64,000 nt of DNA from Mesorhizobium sp. INR15 (GTDB taxonomy: Bacteria > Pseudomonadota > Alphaproteobacteria > Rhizobiales > Rhizobiaceae): NCBI RefSeq assembly GCF_015500075.1, contig NZ_CP045496.1, forward strand, positions 1,426,001 through 1,490,000. Reading direction: 5' to 3'. A program made the position numbers and the translations under genes. A model generated the notes under the pieces. The model did not search any database. It saw only the letters and a program-made list of their open reading frames with translations, and was not told the DNA's origin. Of this stretch, positions 42,884-50,352 are shown one piece after another; the stretch's first letter is position 1; the number at the start of each line of letters is the position of its first letter.

Positions 42884-43051
42884 TGTTTTCGATCCCGGGT
42901 TTCGCCTATGCCGGGCGAAGATGGTTGGATTGCGGCATAGAGCAAAGAGCAGGGATTGAACAGGCAGGGGCGAGGGCCGCCGGCTGAAATGCCTAACAGC
43001 CTGCCGGAGATTATCGATCGATGAAATGTCTGAACAGGCTGCCGGGTACCC

Positions 43052-43936
43052 TCAGGCCGGTGCTTTCGACCGCCACAGCGACCAGGCGAGGTTCATGCCG
43101 GCCGCCGCGAACAGGATGAAAACGGCGCCGACAATCTGGGTGACATGCAATCGATGGCCGAATGCCAGGACATCGACCATGATCGCGACGACCGGATAGA
43201 TGAAGGACAGCGATCCCTGCAGATATGTCGGCAGTTTCTGGATGGCGCCGTACAGCAGGATATACATCAGGCCGGTATGGACGACGCCCAGTGTCGCCAG
43301 CATCGCCCAGCTCCAGGCATTGCCGGGCGGATGGCCAAGATTGGCGAAGGGCGCCAGCATGACGACACCGACGCTGACCTGAATGAGTGCGATCAGGTGC
43401 GGCGGCGTGCCCTTGAGCTTCTTGGTGACGATGGCCGCCACCGCCCAGAAGAATGCTGCTCCCAGCGCCATCGCGATGCCAAGAAAGTAATTGGTACCGA
43501 CAGAGCCGGCATCCGGCGCTGTCTGCACGATCAGGATCATGCCGGCGAAAGCAATGCCGAGCCAGGCCAGCTTCGTCATCGTCAGCCGCTCGGAAAACAG
43601 CAATGCGCCAAAGCCGACCAGCATGAAGGGTTGCGTGTTGTAGACCGCCGTCGCGATCGAGATCGATGCGCGCGAGAAGGCCGCGAAGAGCAGCAGCCAG
43701 TTGATGACGATGGCGGCGCCGCCGATCGCGGCGATGCCGATGATGCGCGGCGACAGCGTGTTGCGCAGCAATCCCAACCCGCCGCAGATGATCAGCAGTG
43801 TTATTGCCCCGAAAGCGCAGCGCCAGAACACCACGTCCATGACCGGCTGGCCGGACATGACGACGAACCATCCAATGGTTCCCAGGATCGCCATTGCGGC
43901 TGACATTTCGATCGTGCCGCGCACCTTCTCATCCAT
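43052..43936 (-). CDS. EamA-family (DMT superfamily) transporter
   Basis: The 294-residue protein has ten membrane segments in two EamA halves (about 8-140 and 155-290), typified by VVFWRCAFGAITLLII and QGSLSFIYPVVAIMVDVLAFG. The start at 43936 (MDEKVRGTIEM) has AGGGAG upstream; a start at 43960 is also in frame. It is divergent from an Lrp-type regulator, the usual layout for amino acid or metabolite exporters controlled by Lrp/AsnC proteins. Confidence 0.9.
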   Translation of the reverse strand: MDEKVRGTIEMSAAMAILGTIGWFVVMSGQPVMDVVFWRCAFGAITLLIICGGLGLLRNTLSPRIIGIAAIGGAAIVINWLLLFAAFSRASISIATAVYNTQPFMLVGFGALLFSERLTMTKLAWLGIAFAGMILIVQTAPDAGSVGTNYFLGIAMALGAAFFWAVAAIVTKKLKGTPPHLIALIQVSVGVVMLAPFANLGHPPGNAWSWAMLATLGVVHTGLMYILLYGAIQKLPTYLQGSLSFIYPVVAIMVDVLAFGHRLHVTQIVGAVFILFAAAGMNLAWSLWRSKAPA

Positions 43937-44058
43937 TGGATACTCCCTGAGATTGCCCAAGGGTTTATAATCTCATCCGGGGCGAACGCTTTCCATGCTC
44001 TTGAGAAGGCGATATGAGAATCCACCCTACTTATTGAAGGTATATTGGCCATTTCGCC

Positions 44059-44514
44059 ATGGAAGATAAGATGATCGACGATCTTGACCGGCGCCTGCTC
44101 GAAATCCTGGTCAAGGATGCGCGTACCTCGCTGAAGGACCTGGCCGGCCAGGTTGGGCTATCGTCGCCCAGTGTGTCGGAACGGCTTCGACGGCTCGAAG
44201 ATCGCGGCGTGATCCGGGCCTTCACGGTCGAGATCGATCCGCTGGCGCTCGGCTTTACCTTGCAGGCGATCGTTCGCATCCGGCCCTTGCCGGGCAAGCT
44301 GCATATCGTCCAGAAGCTGATCGAGGAGATTCCGGAATTCGGCGAATGCGACAAGGTGACGGGTGACGACTGCTTTGTCGCGCGCCTGTTCGTGCGTTCG
44401 ATCGGTGACCTCGACGGGATACTCGACCGGATCGCCGACAAGGCGGAAACCAGCACCGCCATCATCAAGGCGCAGCCGATCCGGCGGCGGCCGCCACCAC
44501 TGGGTGGCGCCTGA
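44059..44514 (+). CDS. Lrp/AsnC-family transcriptional regulator
   Basis: A 151-residue regulator: IDDLDRRLLEILVKDARTSLKDLAGQVGLSSPSVSERLRRLEDRGVI is the helix-turn-helix, followed by a RAM ligand-binding domain (LQAIVRIRPLPGKLH; FGECDKVTGDDCFVARLFV). It is divergent from the EamA transporter gene by 122 bases and is likely its regulator, responding to an amino acid. Confidence 0.92.
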   Translation: MEDKMIDDLDRRLLEILVKDARTSLKDLAGQVGLSSPSVSERLRRLEDRGVIRAFTVEIDPLALGFTLQAIVRIRPLPGKLHIVQKLIEEIPEFGECDKVTGDDCFVARLFVRSIGDLDGILDRIADKAETSTAIIKAQPIRRRPPPLGGA

Positions 44515-44621
44515 GCCTGAGCAGGAGCCTAGTGGCGGCTGCTGGGAGGCCAATCGGCGCGCCAGTGGAAAGCCGGCGGCTGGTCCGTTAGGTTGCGGCA
44601 TGCATCGAGAGCGGAAACGTC

Positions 44622-45350
44622 ATGGCGCAAAACATCTACGATCGACCGGAGTTCTTCGAGGGCTACAGCCAGCTTGGCCGTTCGGTCGAAGGCCTGGACG
44701 GTGCCGCCGAATGGCCGGCATTGCGCGCGATGTTGCCGGATGTGAGAGGACTGAGGGTCGCCGATCTCGGCTGCGGCTTTGGCTGGTTCTGCCGCTGGGT
44801 GCTGGACCATGGGGCGGCACGGGTGCTCGGCTTCGATCTCTCAGAAAAGATGCTGGCGCGGGCAAGGGAAGCGGGTCCGGCTGGCGCGATCGTCTACGAA
44901 AGGGCCGACCTCGAACAGCTAAGCCTGCCGGCAGCGGGCTTTGATCTCGTCTACAGTTCGCTCGCCCTGCATTACGTCGAGGACGTCATGCGGCTGTTCG
45001 GGACGGTGCATCAGGCGCTGGCGCCGGGCGGCCACTTCGTCTTCTCGACGGAACACCCTGTTTACATGGCGCCAAGCAATCCCGGCTGGTCGGTCGATGC
45101 CGAAGGCCGCAGGACGTGGCCTGTCGACCGGTATCTGATGGAAGGTCCGCGATCGACCGACTGGCTCGCGAAGGGGGTGGTCAAGCATCATCGGACTATC
45201 GGCACCACGCTCAATTGCCTGATCCAGGCCGGCTTCATCATCGCGCATGTCGAGGAGTTCTGTCCGACCGCTGAACAGATCGCGGCCAGGCCGGCGCTTG
45301 CCGAAGAACTGGAACGGCCAATGTTCCTTTTGGTCTCCGCCCGCCGGTAG
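44622..45350 (+). CDS. Class I SAM-dependent methyltransferase
   Basis: A 242-residue methyltransferase. The SAM-binding motif I is RVADLGCGFGWFCRW, then VLGFDLSEKMLARA, and motif III-like DLVYSSLALHYVEDV and LAPGGHFVFSTEHPVYM. The fold resembles UbiE/BioC-type small-molecule methyltransferases. A weak ribosome site lies upstream. Substrate unknown; neighbours give no clue. Confidence 0.88.
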   Translation: MAQNIYDRPEFFEGYSQLGRSVEGLDGAAEWPALRAMLPDVRGLRVADLGCGFGWFCRWVLDHGAARVLGFDLSEKMLARAREAGPAGAIVYERADLEQLSLPAAGFDLVYSSLALHYVEDVMRLFGTVHQALAPGGHFVFSTEHPVYMAPSNPGWSVDAEGRRTWPVDRYLMEGPRSTDWLAKGVVKHHRTIGTTLNCLIQAGFIIAHVEEFCPTAEQIAARPALAEELERPMFLLVSARR

Positions 45351-45451
45351 CGGTAACAGCGCCGGCATTCGTCATATTTGCTGTCGCCCGACGCGGAATT
45401 CTGGGTTATTCAGGCGTCCCAAGCTTTCCCTCCAGCCTCGTCCCCCTCCCC

Positions 45452-46222
45452 ATGTCAGGCCTGCTCAGCGATCCGTGGTTCTATGCCGCCGCCATTCCGG
45501 CGGTCATTCTGGTTGGCCTGTCCAAGGGCGGGTTTGGCGGTGCGGTCGGTTTCGTCGGCGTGCCGCTGATGGCGTTGACCATGCCGCCGGTGCAGGCGGC
45601 GGCCATCCTGCTGCCGATCCTGTGCCTGATGGACATCGTCTCGGTATGGACCTGGTGGGGCGTCTACGACCGCAAGATGCTGGTCGACATGATGCCGGGC
45701 GCGGTCGTCGGCATCGGCCTCGGCTGGCTGACCGCCGCACTCGTCACCGAGGAGGCGGTGCGGCTGATTGTCGGCGCGGTCGCCATTATCTTCGTCCTGC
45801 GCTGGCTCTACCTGCAGTTTCGCCACGGTTCCGACCACGCAGCGGCGCCAAACCGTATCGCTGCCGCCATCTGGGGCACTGTGGCCGGCTTCACCAGCTT
45901 CGTCGCCCATGTCGGCGGCCCGCCGTTCCAGGTCTATGCGCTGCCGATCCGGCTCGATCCCAAGGTGCTGTCGGGCACGGCAGCGATCTTCTTTGCCGCC
46001 ACCAATGCGCTGAAGCTGGTGCCCTATTTCGCGCTTGGCCAGTTCGACACCGCCAACCTGACCGCGTCGGCGGTGCTGGTGCCTCTGGCGCCGCTCTCGA
46101 CCATTGCCGGCGCCTGGCTGGTGCGGCGGATGCGGCCAGAGGTCTTTTATCCCTTCACCTACGCCACCGTCGCGGTCGTCGCGGCGAAACTCTTGTGGGA
46201 CGGGATCGCCGGCCTGCTCTGA
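45452..46222 (+). CDS. TauE/SafE-family membrane permease
   Basis: A 256-residue protein with about eight membrane segments. The two family repeats are seen as VGLSKGGFGGAVGFVGVPLMAL and GTVAGFTSFVAHVGGPPFQVYAL. Family members export or import sulfonates, sulfite or organic anions. It lies 101 bases after the methyltransferase gene on the same strand. Confidence 0.9.
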   Translation: MSGLLSDPWFYAAAIPAVILVGLSKGGFGGAVGFVGVPLMALTMPPVQAAAILLPILCLMDIVSVWTWWGVYDRKMLVDMMPGAVVGIGLGWLTAALVTEEAVRLIVGAVAIIFVLRWLYLQFRHGSDHAAAPNRIAAAIWGTVAGFTSFVAHVGGPPFQVYALPIRLDPKVLSGTAAIFFAATNALKLVPYFALGQFDTANLTASAVLVPLAPLSTIAGAWLVRRMRPEVFYPFTYATVAVVAAKLLWDGIAGLL

Positions 46223-46237
46223 GATTTTGGCGCCTTG

Positions 46238-46789
46238 TCAGGCAGCGCTTGGCCTAAGCCGCCGGGGCCGGCCGAGCGCGAGCGTCGCGCCGGCGACAAT
46301 GATCAATGCCATGCAAACCAGCGTGGCGATGTCATGCGCCGTTGGCTTCAGCACCATGTCGACGACGATGACGAGCATCACCGAATAGTCGAAGCGCGCC
46401 GCGTTGAGAATGCGCTGGCCATGGCCAAGGGCCGCGGGTGTTATGCCGTCCCTGGCGATCATCTTGGCCATCCGGTCGGCTGTCGGCTTGAAGACGAACA
46501 TGCCGACGCAGAAGGTCATGGCGTAGCCGGCCAGGCCAATCACGATCCACAGGTCGGAGAAACCGACCCAGAACCAGCACATGATGAGCCCGAACACCAG
46601 TGTCGCCATCGACATCGGCGCGAAGAACGTGTTGCCGAGTTCGCCGGTGGCGCGCATCGCTTGCAGCGTTCCCTGGATATTTCCAGCGCGCTCGGCAAGC
46701 AAGGCCAGCAGCATCAGCGTGAAGCCGCCACCTACCCACAGGGTTGCCGAGATGATGTGCAGGAATTTGACAACGGAATACCAGTCCAT
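46238..46789 (-). CDS. DUF2269-type membrane protein
   Basis: The 183-residue protein has four to five hydrophobic segments, starting MDWYSVVKFLHIISATLWVGGGFT; the His and Trp residues in such segments are typical of small DUF2269 or CopD-like integral membrane proteins. It is convergent with the TauE gene, 15 bases apart, with no clear terminator between them. Function unknown. Confidence 0.8.
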   Translation of the reverse strand: MDWYSVVKFLHIISATLWVGGGFTLMLLALLAERAGNIQGTLQAMRATGELGNTFFAPMSMATLVFGLIMCWFWVGFSDLWIVIGLAGYAMTFCVGMFVFKPTADRMAKMIARDGITPAALGHGQRILNAARFDYSVMLVIVVDMVLKPTAHDIATLVCMALIIVAGATLALGRPRRLRPSAA

Positions 46790-47109
46790 CGTTCTCTCCT
46801 TGGGATCTGATGGTCGCGGGCGGGGCGGATCGTGGCCCGCCTCGCGTCGATGAACGACCGTTTAGCGCCGCGCCTGTTTCAACAAGATGTCGCGAAAAAG
46901 CCGGCTGTGTTTCCACCGCTTGCCCGGGCGCGACGGCGGACGCGCGAAGGATTTTCTGCTATTGTGACAAGCGTCGGGAGGGGCCGGCGCGACATCATCC
47001 GGAAACACAGCCGATGCTAGTGCGCCGACGCCGGGAGCCCCGGTGGCGAAACAATCGCCTGATGATCAACCCATTCCCGCGGGCGGGAAAAGGCAATGAG
47101 GGGACGGAT
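46790..47109. other. Intergenic region with a widely spaced 13-bp inverted repeat
   Basis: No gene is supported in these 320 bases; open frames here lack coding character. CGGCTGTGTTTCC (46902-46914) is exactly complementary to GGAAACACAGCCG (47001-47013), with 86 bases between. It lies between the divergent DUF2269 and oxidase-like genes, about 97 bases before the latter. It may be an RNA stem, a regulator's binding site, or a remnant of a mobile element. Confidence 0.5.
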
Positions 47110-47490
47110 ATGCAAGGGGTAGCTCGAAATTTCTTCACACTGGCAATCATCTACGCGCTGTGCGGAATGGCGCTCGGCCTTCACATGGCAATCACCGACG
47201 ACCACGGCCAGATGCCGACCCATGCCCATACGATGGTGGCGGGATGGCTGATGTCGGCGGTGTTCGCGTTTTTCTATCATCTGTTCCCGGCGGTCGCGCA
47301 AAAGACGCTCGCCGTCATCCATTTCTGGCTGACCGCGGTCAGCGGCATCGGCCTGATGATCGGCCTGTACTTCCTGCTCGCCGGCAACACTGCCATCGAG
47401 CCGTTGGTGGCCGCCTCTTCAATGGGCTTCTATGCGGCCATGCTGCTGTTTGCCGTCATTGCATTGCCGGCGGTGTGGAAAAAGGCATGA
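47110..47490 (+). CDS. Small membrane protein resembling part of heme-copper oxidase subunit I
   Basis: A 126-residue protein with four hydrophobic segments and histidines placed as in oxidase subunit I fragments: GMALGLHMAITDDHGQMPTHAHTMV, FAFFYHLFPAV and VIHFWLTAVSG. Similar short proteins are annotated as cytochrome-c-oxidase-like in other proteobacteria. It is far too short to be a complete CcoN (about 470-540 residues), so electron transfer to oxygen is unlikely. The start at 47110 (MQGVARNFF) is preferred because upstream codons lack similarity. Heme binding is an inference from the histidines. Confidence 0.75.
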   Translation: MQGVARNFFTLAIIYALCGMALGLHMAITDDHGQMPTHAHTMVAGWLMSAVFAFFYHLFPAVAQKTLAVIHFWLTAVSGIGLMIGLYFLLAGNTAIEPLVAASSMGFYAAMLLFAVIALPAVWKKA

Positions 47491-47550
47491 AGGTCGCACT
47501 GTGCTGTTACGGCACAGAAAGATGACATTTTGCCCAAAATACCGGGGCCG

Positions 47551-47565
47551 TTAAAGGTTCATTAA
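47551..47565 (+). promoter_or_regulatory. CtrA-type box, upstream site
   Basis: TTAA-AGGTTCA-TTAA is an exact match to the TTAA-N7-TTAA CtrA consensus. Its centre is 34 bases before the predicted start of a small RNA at about 47592, and TACTAT (47580-47585) lies between as a -10 element. CtrA activators typically bind over the -35 region, as here. Confidence 0.6.
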
Positions 47566-47591
47566 GCTTTACAGGCGTTTACTATGTGCAT

Positions 47592-47688
47592 CCAGTGATC
47601 TGGATTCTTACCGAGTGGTTGGAGCCACTTTGTTTGACGCCTCCCTGTTAAACTCCTGAGAGCCGCCTTATCCGCGGCTCTTTTTTTG
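47592..47688 (+). ncRNA. Candidate small RNA upstream of rcdA
   Basis: A strong terminator at 47659-47687 has no gene to serve: the nearest upstream gene ends 170 bases earlier. Between a promoter-like element (47551-47585) and the terminator are two other hairpins: ATCCAG/CTGGAT (47590-47605, whose first bases precede the suggested start) and AGTGG/CCACT (47614-47629). The single-stranded stretch between them and the terminator holds CCTCCC and CTCCT, sequences that can pair with Shine-Dalgarno sites. This is the layout of trans-acting alphaproteobacterial sRNAs. It was not matched to a named family. Ends are approximate. Confidence 0.5.
47659..47687 (+). terminator. Rho-independent terminator of the candidate sRNA
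   Basis: Stem AGAGCCGC (47659-47666)/GCGGCTCT (47674-47681), 7-base loop, followed by TTTTTTT. It is 165 bases before rcdA and would also insulate rcdA from upstream transcription. Confidence 0.9.
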
Positions 47689-47723
47689 TCCGGGGTTCAG
47701 GCATGCCTGCCAGCGGCGGGCCG

Positions 47724-47738
47724 TTAACCTTCTGTTAA
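47724..47738 (+). promoter_or_regulatory. CtrA-type box upstream of rcdA
   Basis: TTAA-CCTTCTG-TTAA matches the TTAA-N7-TTAA CtrA consensus exactly, about 115 bases before the rcdA start codon and downstream of the sRNA terminator. In Caulobacter rcdA is part of the CtrA regulon, so a CtrA-activated promoter is expected here. Confidence 0.65.
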
Positions 47739-47852
47739 ACATGTGCTTGCCTTCACCCACGACGAAGCGCATTTTCAAGCTTCACTCGGGTAGGGTGCTG
47801 GGCGTATCGGCAGTAAGCCGAATCGGCCGGCTGTTAGTGCAGGGGCGTATCA

Positions 47853-48386
47853 ATGAACGAGCCTTCGAAGGGCAATGCGAAAACCGTCAAACTGGCGGAG
47901 CGACGGGTATTCTCGCAGTCCTTCAAGCCGCTTTATCAGGAAGGCATGGGCCTGGTTGAACAGGCCGCCGAGTATCTGGACGGCAAGGGCCGTGCCGAGG
48001 CGAAGAAGCTGTCGCGGTTGGCGGCAACACTCTACGCCGCCGAATCGATGCGGCTGACCACGAGATTGATGCAGGTCGCCTCCTGGTTGCTGCTGCAGCG
48101 CGCCGCCAATTCCGGCGAGATGACCCGCGACCAGGTCGCTTCCGAAAAATCCAAGGTCCGCCTCGACACCGCCTCCGCTCATGATGAAGCGGTCGGCTGG
48201 GCGGAACTGCCCGAGGATTTTCTCGATCTGGTCACCCGCTCGCTTCGCCTGCAGGCGCTGGTCCGCCGCATGGATGACGAGATCTACGGCGCGGGTTCGA
48301 TGGTCGACATGCAGATCATGGGTCGCCGGCCCAATCCGGTTTCCGATCAGATCACGCTTCTCAACACCGCCTTCGGCCGCGGCTGA
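47853..48386 (+). CDS. rcdA: RcdA-like regulator of CtrA degradation (DUF1465)
   Basis: The 177-residue all-helical protein matches DUF1465, the family of Caulobacter RcdA, and has the same length. Typical segments are SQSFKPLYQEGMGLVEQAAEYL, RLTTRLMQVASWLLLQRAAN and ALVRRMDDEIYG. RcdA is an adaptor in the CpdR-RcdA-PopA hierarchy that delivers CtrA and other proteins to ClpXP during the cell cycle. It has a consensus CtrA box upstream, which would close a feedback loop between CtrA and its own degradation factor. It lies 74 bases before ruvC. Confidence 0.85.
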   Translation: MNEPSKGNAKTVKLAERRVFSQSFKPLYQEGMGLVEQAAEYLDGKGRAEAKKLSRLAATLYAAESMRLTTRLMQVASWLLLQRAANSGEMTRDQVASEKSKVRLDTASAHDEAVGWAELPEDFLDLVTRSLRLQALVRRMDDEIYGAGSMVDMQIMGRRPNPVSDQITLLNTAFGRG

Positions 48387-48460
48387 GATCGATCGGCCCT
48401 TCGTTTCCGGTTTGTTCACATTTCGCTGACATCGATCTCCGGTGGAGATAAGGTTGGCGC

Positions 48461-48970
48461 ATGGCGGAAACGATTCGCATCATCGGCATAGACCCCGGGC
48501 TCAGGCGCACCGGCTGGGGCATCGTCGAGAGCCTCGGCAATTCGTTGCGCTTCGTTGCTTCCGGAACGGTGCGTTCCGAGGACAAGGCGGCACTGGCGAC
48601 ACGGCTCTGCCAGTTGCATGACGGGTTAGCTGAAGTCCTGCACGCTGCCATGCCGCATGAGGCAGCCGTCGAACAGACTTTCGTCAACAAGGATGCGGTG
48701 GCGACGCTGAAGCTTGGCCAGGCGCGCGGCATTGCCATGCTGGTACCGGCGCGCGCCGGCCTTGTCGTTGCCGAGTATGCCCCGAACGCCGTCAAGAAAG
48801 CGGTGATCGGTGTCGGCCATGGCGACAAGAAGCAGATCCACATGATGGTGAAAGTGCTGTTGCCGAAGGCTGTTTTCGACACCGAACACGCCGCCGACGC
48901 ACTGGCCATCGCCATCTGCCATGCACATCACCGGCAGAGCGTCGCCTATCGGATGGCGCTCCTGGCATGA
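48461..48970 (+). CDS. ruvC: Holliday junction resolvase RuvC
   Basis: A 169-residue endonuclease. Active-site acids are visible: Asp11 in IIGIDPGLRRTGWG, Glu in AAVEQTFVN, and the C-terminal HAADALAIAICHAH. It resolves Holliday junctions made mobile by RuvAB. First gene of ruvC-ruvA-[AbrB-PIN]-ruvB; ruvA follows by 13 bases. Confidence 0.96.
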   Translation: MAETIRIIGIDPGLRRTGWGIVESLGNSLRFVASGTVRSEDKAALATRLCQLHDGLAEVLHAAMPHEAAVEQTFVNKDAVATLKLGQARGIAMLVPARAGLVVAEYAPNAVKKAVIGVGHGDKKQIHMMVKVLLPKAVFDTEHAADALAIAICHAHHRQSVAYRMALLA

Positions 48971-48983
48971 AGGGTCATCACGC

Positions 48984-49604
48984 ATGATCGGCAAGCTGAA
49001 GGGCACACTGGACGAGATCGACGAGGACCATTGCCTCGTCGATATCCATGGCGTCGGCTATGTCGCCTATTGTTCGGCGCGCACACTTGCCGCGCTTCCG
49101 GCGCCAGGCGAAGCGGTGGTGCTGTTCATCGAGACTTATGTGCGTGAGGACATGATCCGGCTCTACGGTTTCCAGTCTCAGCTAGAGCGCGAGTGGTTCC
49201 GGCTGTTGATGAGCAACGTGCAGGGCGTCGGCGCCAAGGTGGCGCTGGCCATCCTGTCGACGCTGGCGCCGGCTGATCTGGCCAATGCGATCGCGTTGCG
49301 CGACATCGCGATGGTTTCCCGCGCGCCTGGCGTCGGCAAGAAGGTGGCCGAACGCATCGTCACGGAGCTTAAGAACAAGGCGCCGGCCTATGCCGGCTCC
49401 GCCTCGGGCACCATCGGGCTGAAGCAGGAACTCGGCGAAGGCGTGGCGCCAGCGCCGATCGCCGACGCCGTCTCGGCGCTGGTCAATCTCGGTTACTCGC
49501 GCGACACCGCCGCCAACGCTGTCGCGGCGGCGCTGAAGACGGCGGGCGAGGACGCTGATGCCTCGAAGCTGATCCGCTTCGGGCTGAAGGAACTGGCGCG
49601 GTGA
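48984..49604 (+). CDS. ruvA: Holliday junction branch migration protein RuvA
   Basis: The 206-residue protein starts MIGKLKGTLDEIDEDHCLVDIHGVGYVAY (OB-fold), has two helix-hairpin-helix motifs (VQGVGAKVALAIL, APGVGKKVAERIV) and the C-terminal RuvB-contacting three-helix domain (ADAVSALVNLGYSRDTAANAV). Start chosen by family match; upstream in-frame codons overlap ruvC. The gene that follows is not ruvB but an AbrB-type antitoxin. Confidence 0.96.
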   Translation: MIGKLKGTLDEIDEDHCLVDIHGVGYVAYCSARTLAALPAPGEAVVLFIETYVREDMIRLYGFQSQLEREWFRLLMSNVQGVGAKVALAILSTLAPADLANAIALRDIAMVSRAPGVGKKVAERIVTELKNKAPAYAGSASGTIGLKQELGEGVAPAPIADAVSALVNLGYSRDTAANAVAAALKTAGEDADASKLIRFGLKELAR

Positions 49605-49666
49605 TTGCCTGAAAAGGCTATTCCGACTATAGTGCCTTTGTAAGGAATTTCTTAGAAAGTAAGAAA
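49605..49666 (+). promoter_or_regulatory. Promoter and operator of the AbrB/PIN module
   Basis: TTGCCT (49605-49610) and TATAGT (49628-49633), 17 bases apart, form a good sigma-70 promoter just behind the ruvA stop. Next to the antitoxin ATG is a perfect inverted repeat, TTTCTTA (49648-49654)/TAAGAAA (49660-49666), overlapped by a near-palindrome at 49641-49654. This fits autorepression by the AbrB-type antitoxin. Confidence 0.65.
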
Positions 49667-49951
49667 ATGGGCGCCTATGCAAGCCTGACATCGAAAGGCC
49701 AGCTTACCATTCCGAAGGACGTTCGAGATGCTCTGTCGCTCAAGGCGGGTGACATGATCGCCTGGACGGTTGTCGATGGCTATCTGATCGGAACGCCCCG
49801 CAATCTCGATTTTGCCGACCTCGCCGGATTCCTGGGAGATCCGCCAGGTGGCCCGGCCTCGCTTGAGGAGATCGATGCCGCGGTGCGCGAGGCCGTCGGG
49901 CGGCATGTTGTGGGAGATGAGCCGAAAGGCGGGCACGAGGGCGGCGCGTGA
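49667..49951 (+). CDS. AbrB/SpoVT-type antitoxin
   Basis: A 94-residue protein whose N-terminal half is a swapped-hairpin AbrB domain (ASLTSKGQLTIPKDVRDALSLKAGDMIAW). The C-terminal half is acidic and probably binds the toxin. No strong ribosome site precedes the ATG; the operator repeat sits there instead. Its stop overlaps the toxin start by 4 bases (GTGA). It lies between ruvA and ruvB. Confidence 0.88.
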   Translation: MGAYASLTSKGQLTIPKDVRDALSLKAGDMIAWTVVDGYLIGTPRNLDFADLAGFLGDPPGGPASLEEIDAAVREAVGRHVVGDEPKGGHEGGA

Positions 49952-50352
49952 CGTCGATAGGCATCGATACGAACGTTTTGCTGCGAATGGTGCTGAATGA
50001 TGATGCCGAGCAGCGGGCAAAGGCTCTCGCTTTCGGCAAAGGCCTTACGGAAAACACGCCCGGCTTTGTCAGCTTGATCGTTCTGGTCGAGTTCAGCTGG
50101 TCGTTGATTTCGCGCTACAAGATGCCCAAAGAGCAAGTTCTGGCGGCGATCCAGAGGCTGCTGAAGATCAGGACGTTGGTTTTCGAGGATTTCGATGCCA
50201 TCGTGATCGCACTTGAAAGATCCAACATGCCGCAAGTTGATTTTGCTGATGCACTGATCGCCGAGCACCACAGGAATCTGGGCTGCTCGCATACGGTCAC
50301 GTTCGATCATCGGGCTGCTAAATCCATTGCAGGCATGGAATTGCTGGCATGA
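49948..50352 (+). CDS. PIN-domain toxin (VapC-like ribonuclease)
   Basis: A 134-residue protein starting with GTG at 49948. The PIN acidic residues are visible: Asp in IGIDTNVLLRMV, Glu in VLVEFSWSL, and DFADALIAEHHRNLGCSHTVTFDH near the C-terminus. PIN toxins cleave RNA, often tRNA or rRNA. Its stop overlaps the ruvB start by 4 bases (ATGA), so ruvB translation is coupled to it. The AbrB-type partner makes this a type II toxin-antitoxin pair. Confidence 0.88.
   Translation: MTSIGIDTNVLLRMVLNDDAEQRAKALAFGKGLTENTPGFVSLIVLVEFSWSLISRYKMPKEQVLAAIQRLLKIRTLVFEDFDAIVIALERSNMPQVDFADALIAEHHRNLGCSHTVTFDHRAAKSIAGMELLA

Noticed and set aside
47110..47490. Complete cbb3 oxidase subunit CcoN
   Set aside because: At 126 residues it has about a quarter of the needed length, and no ccoO/ccoP genes follow.
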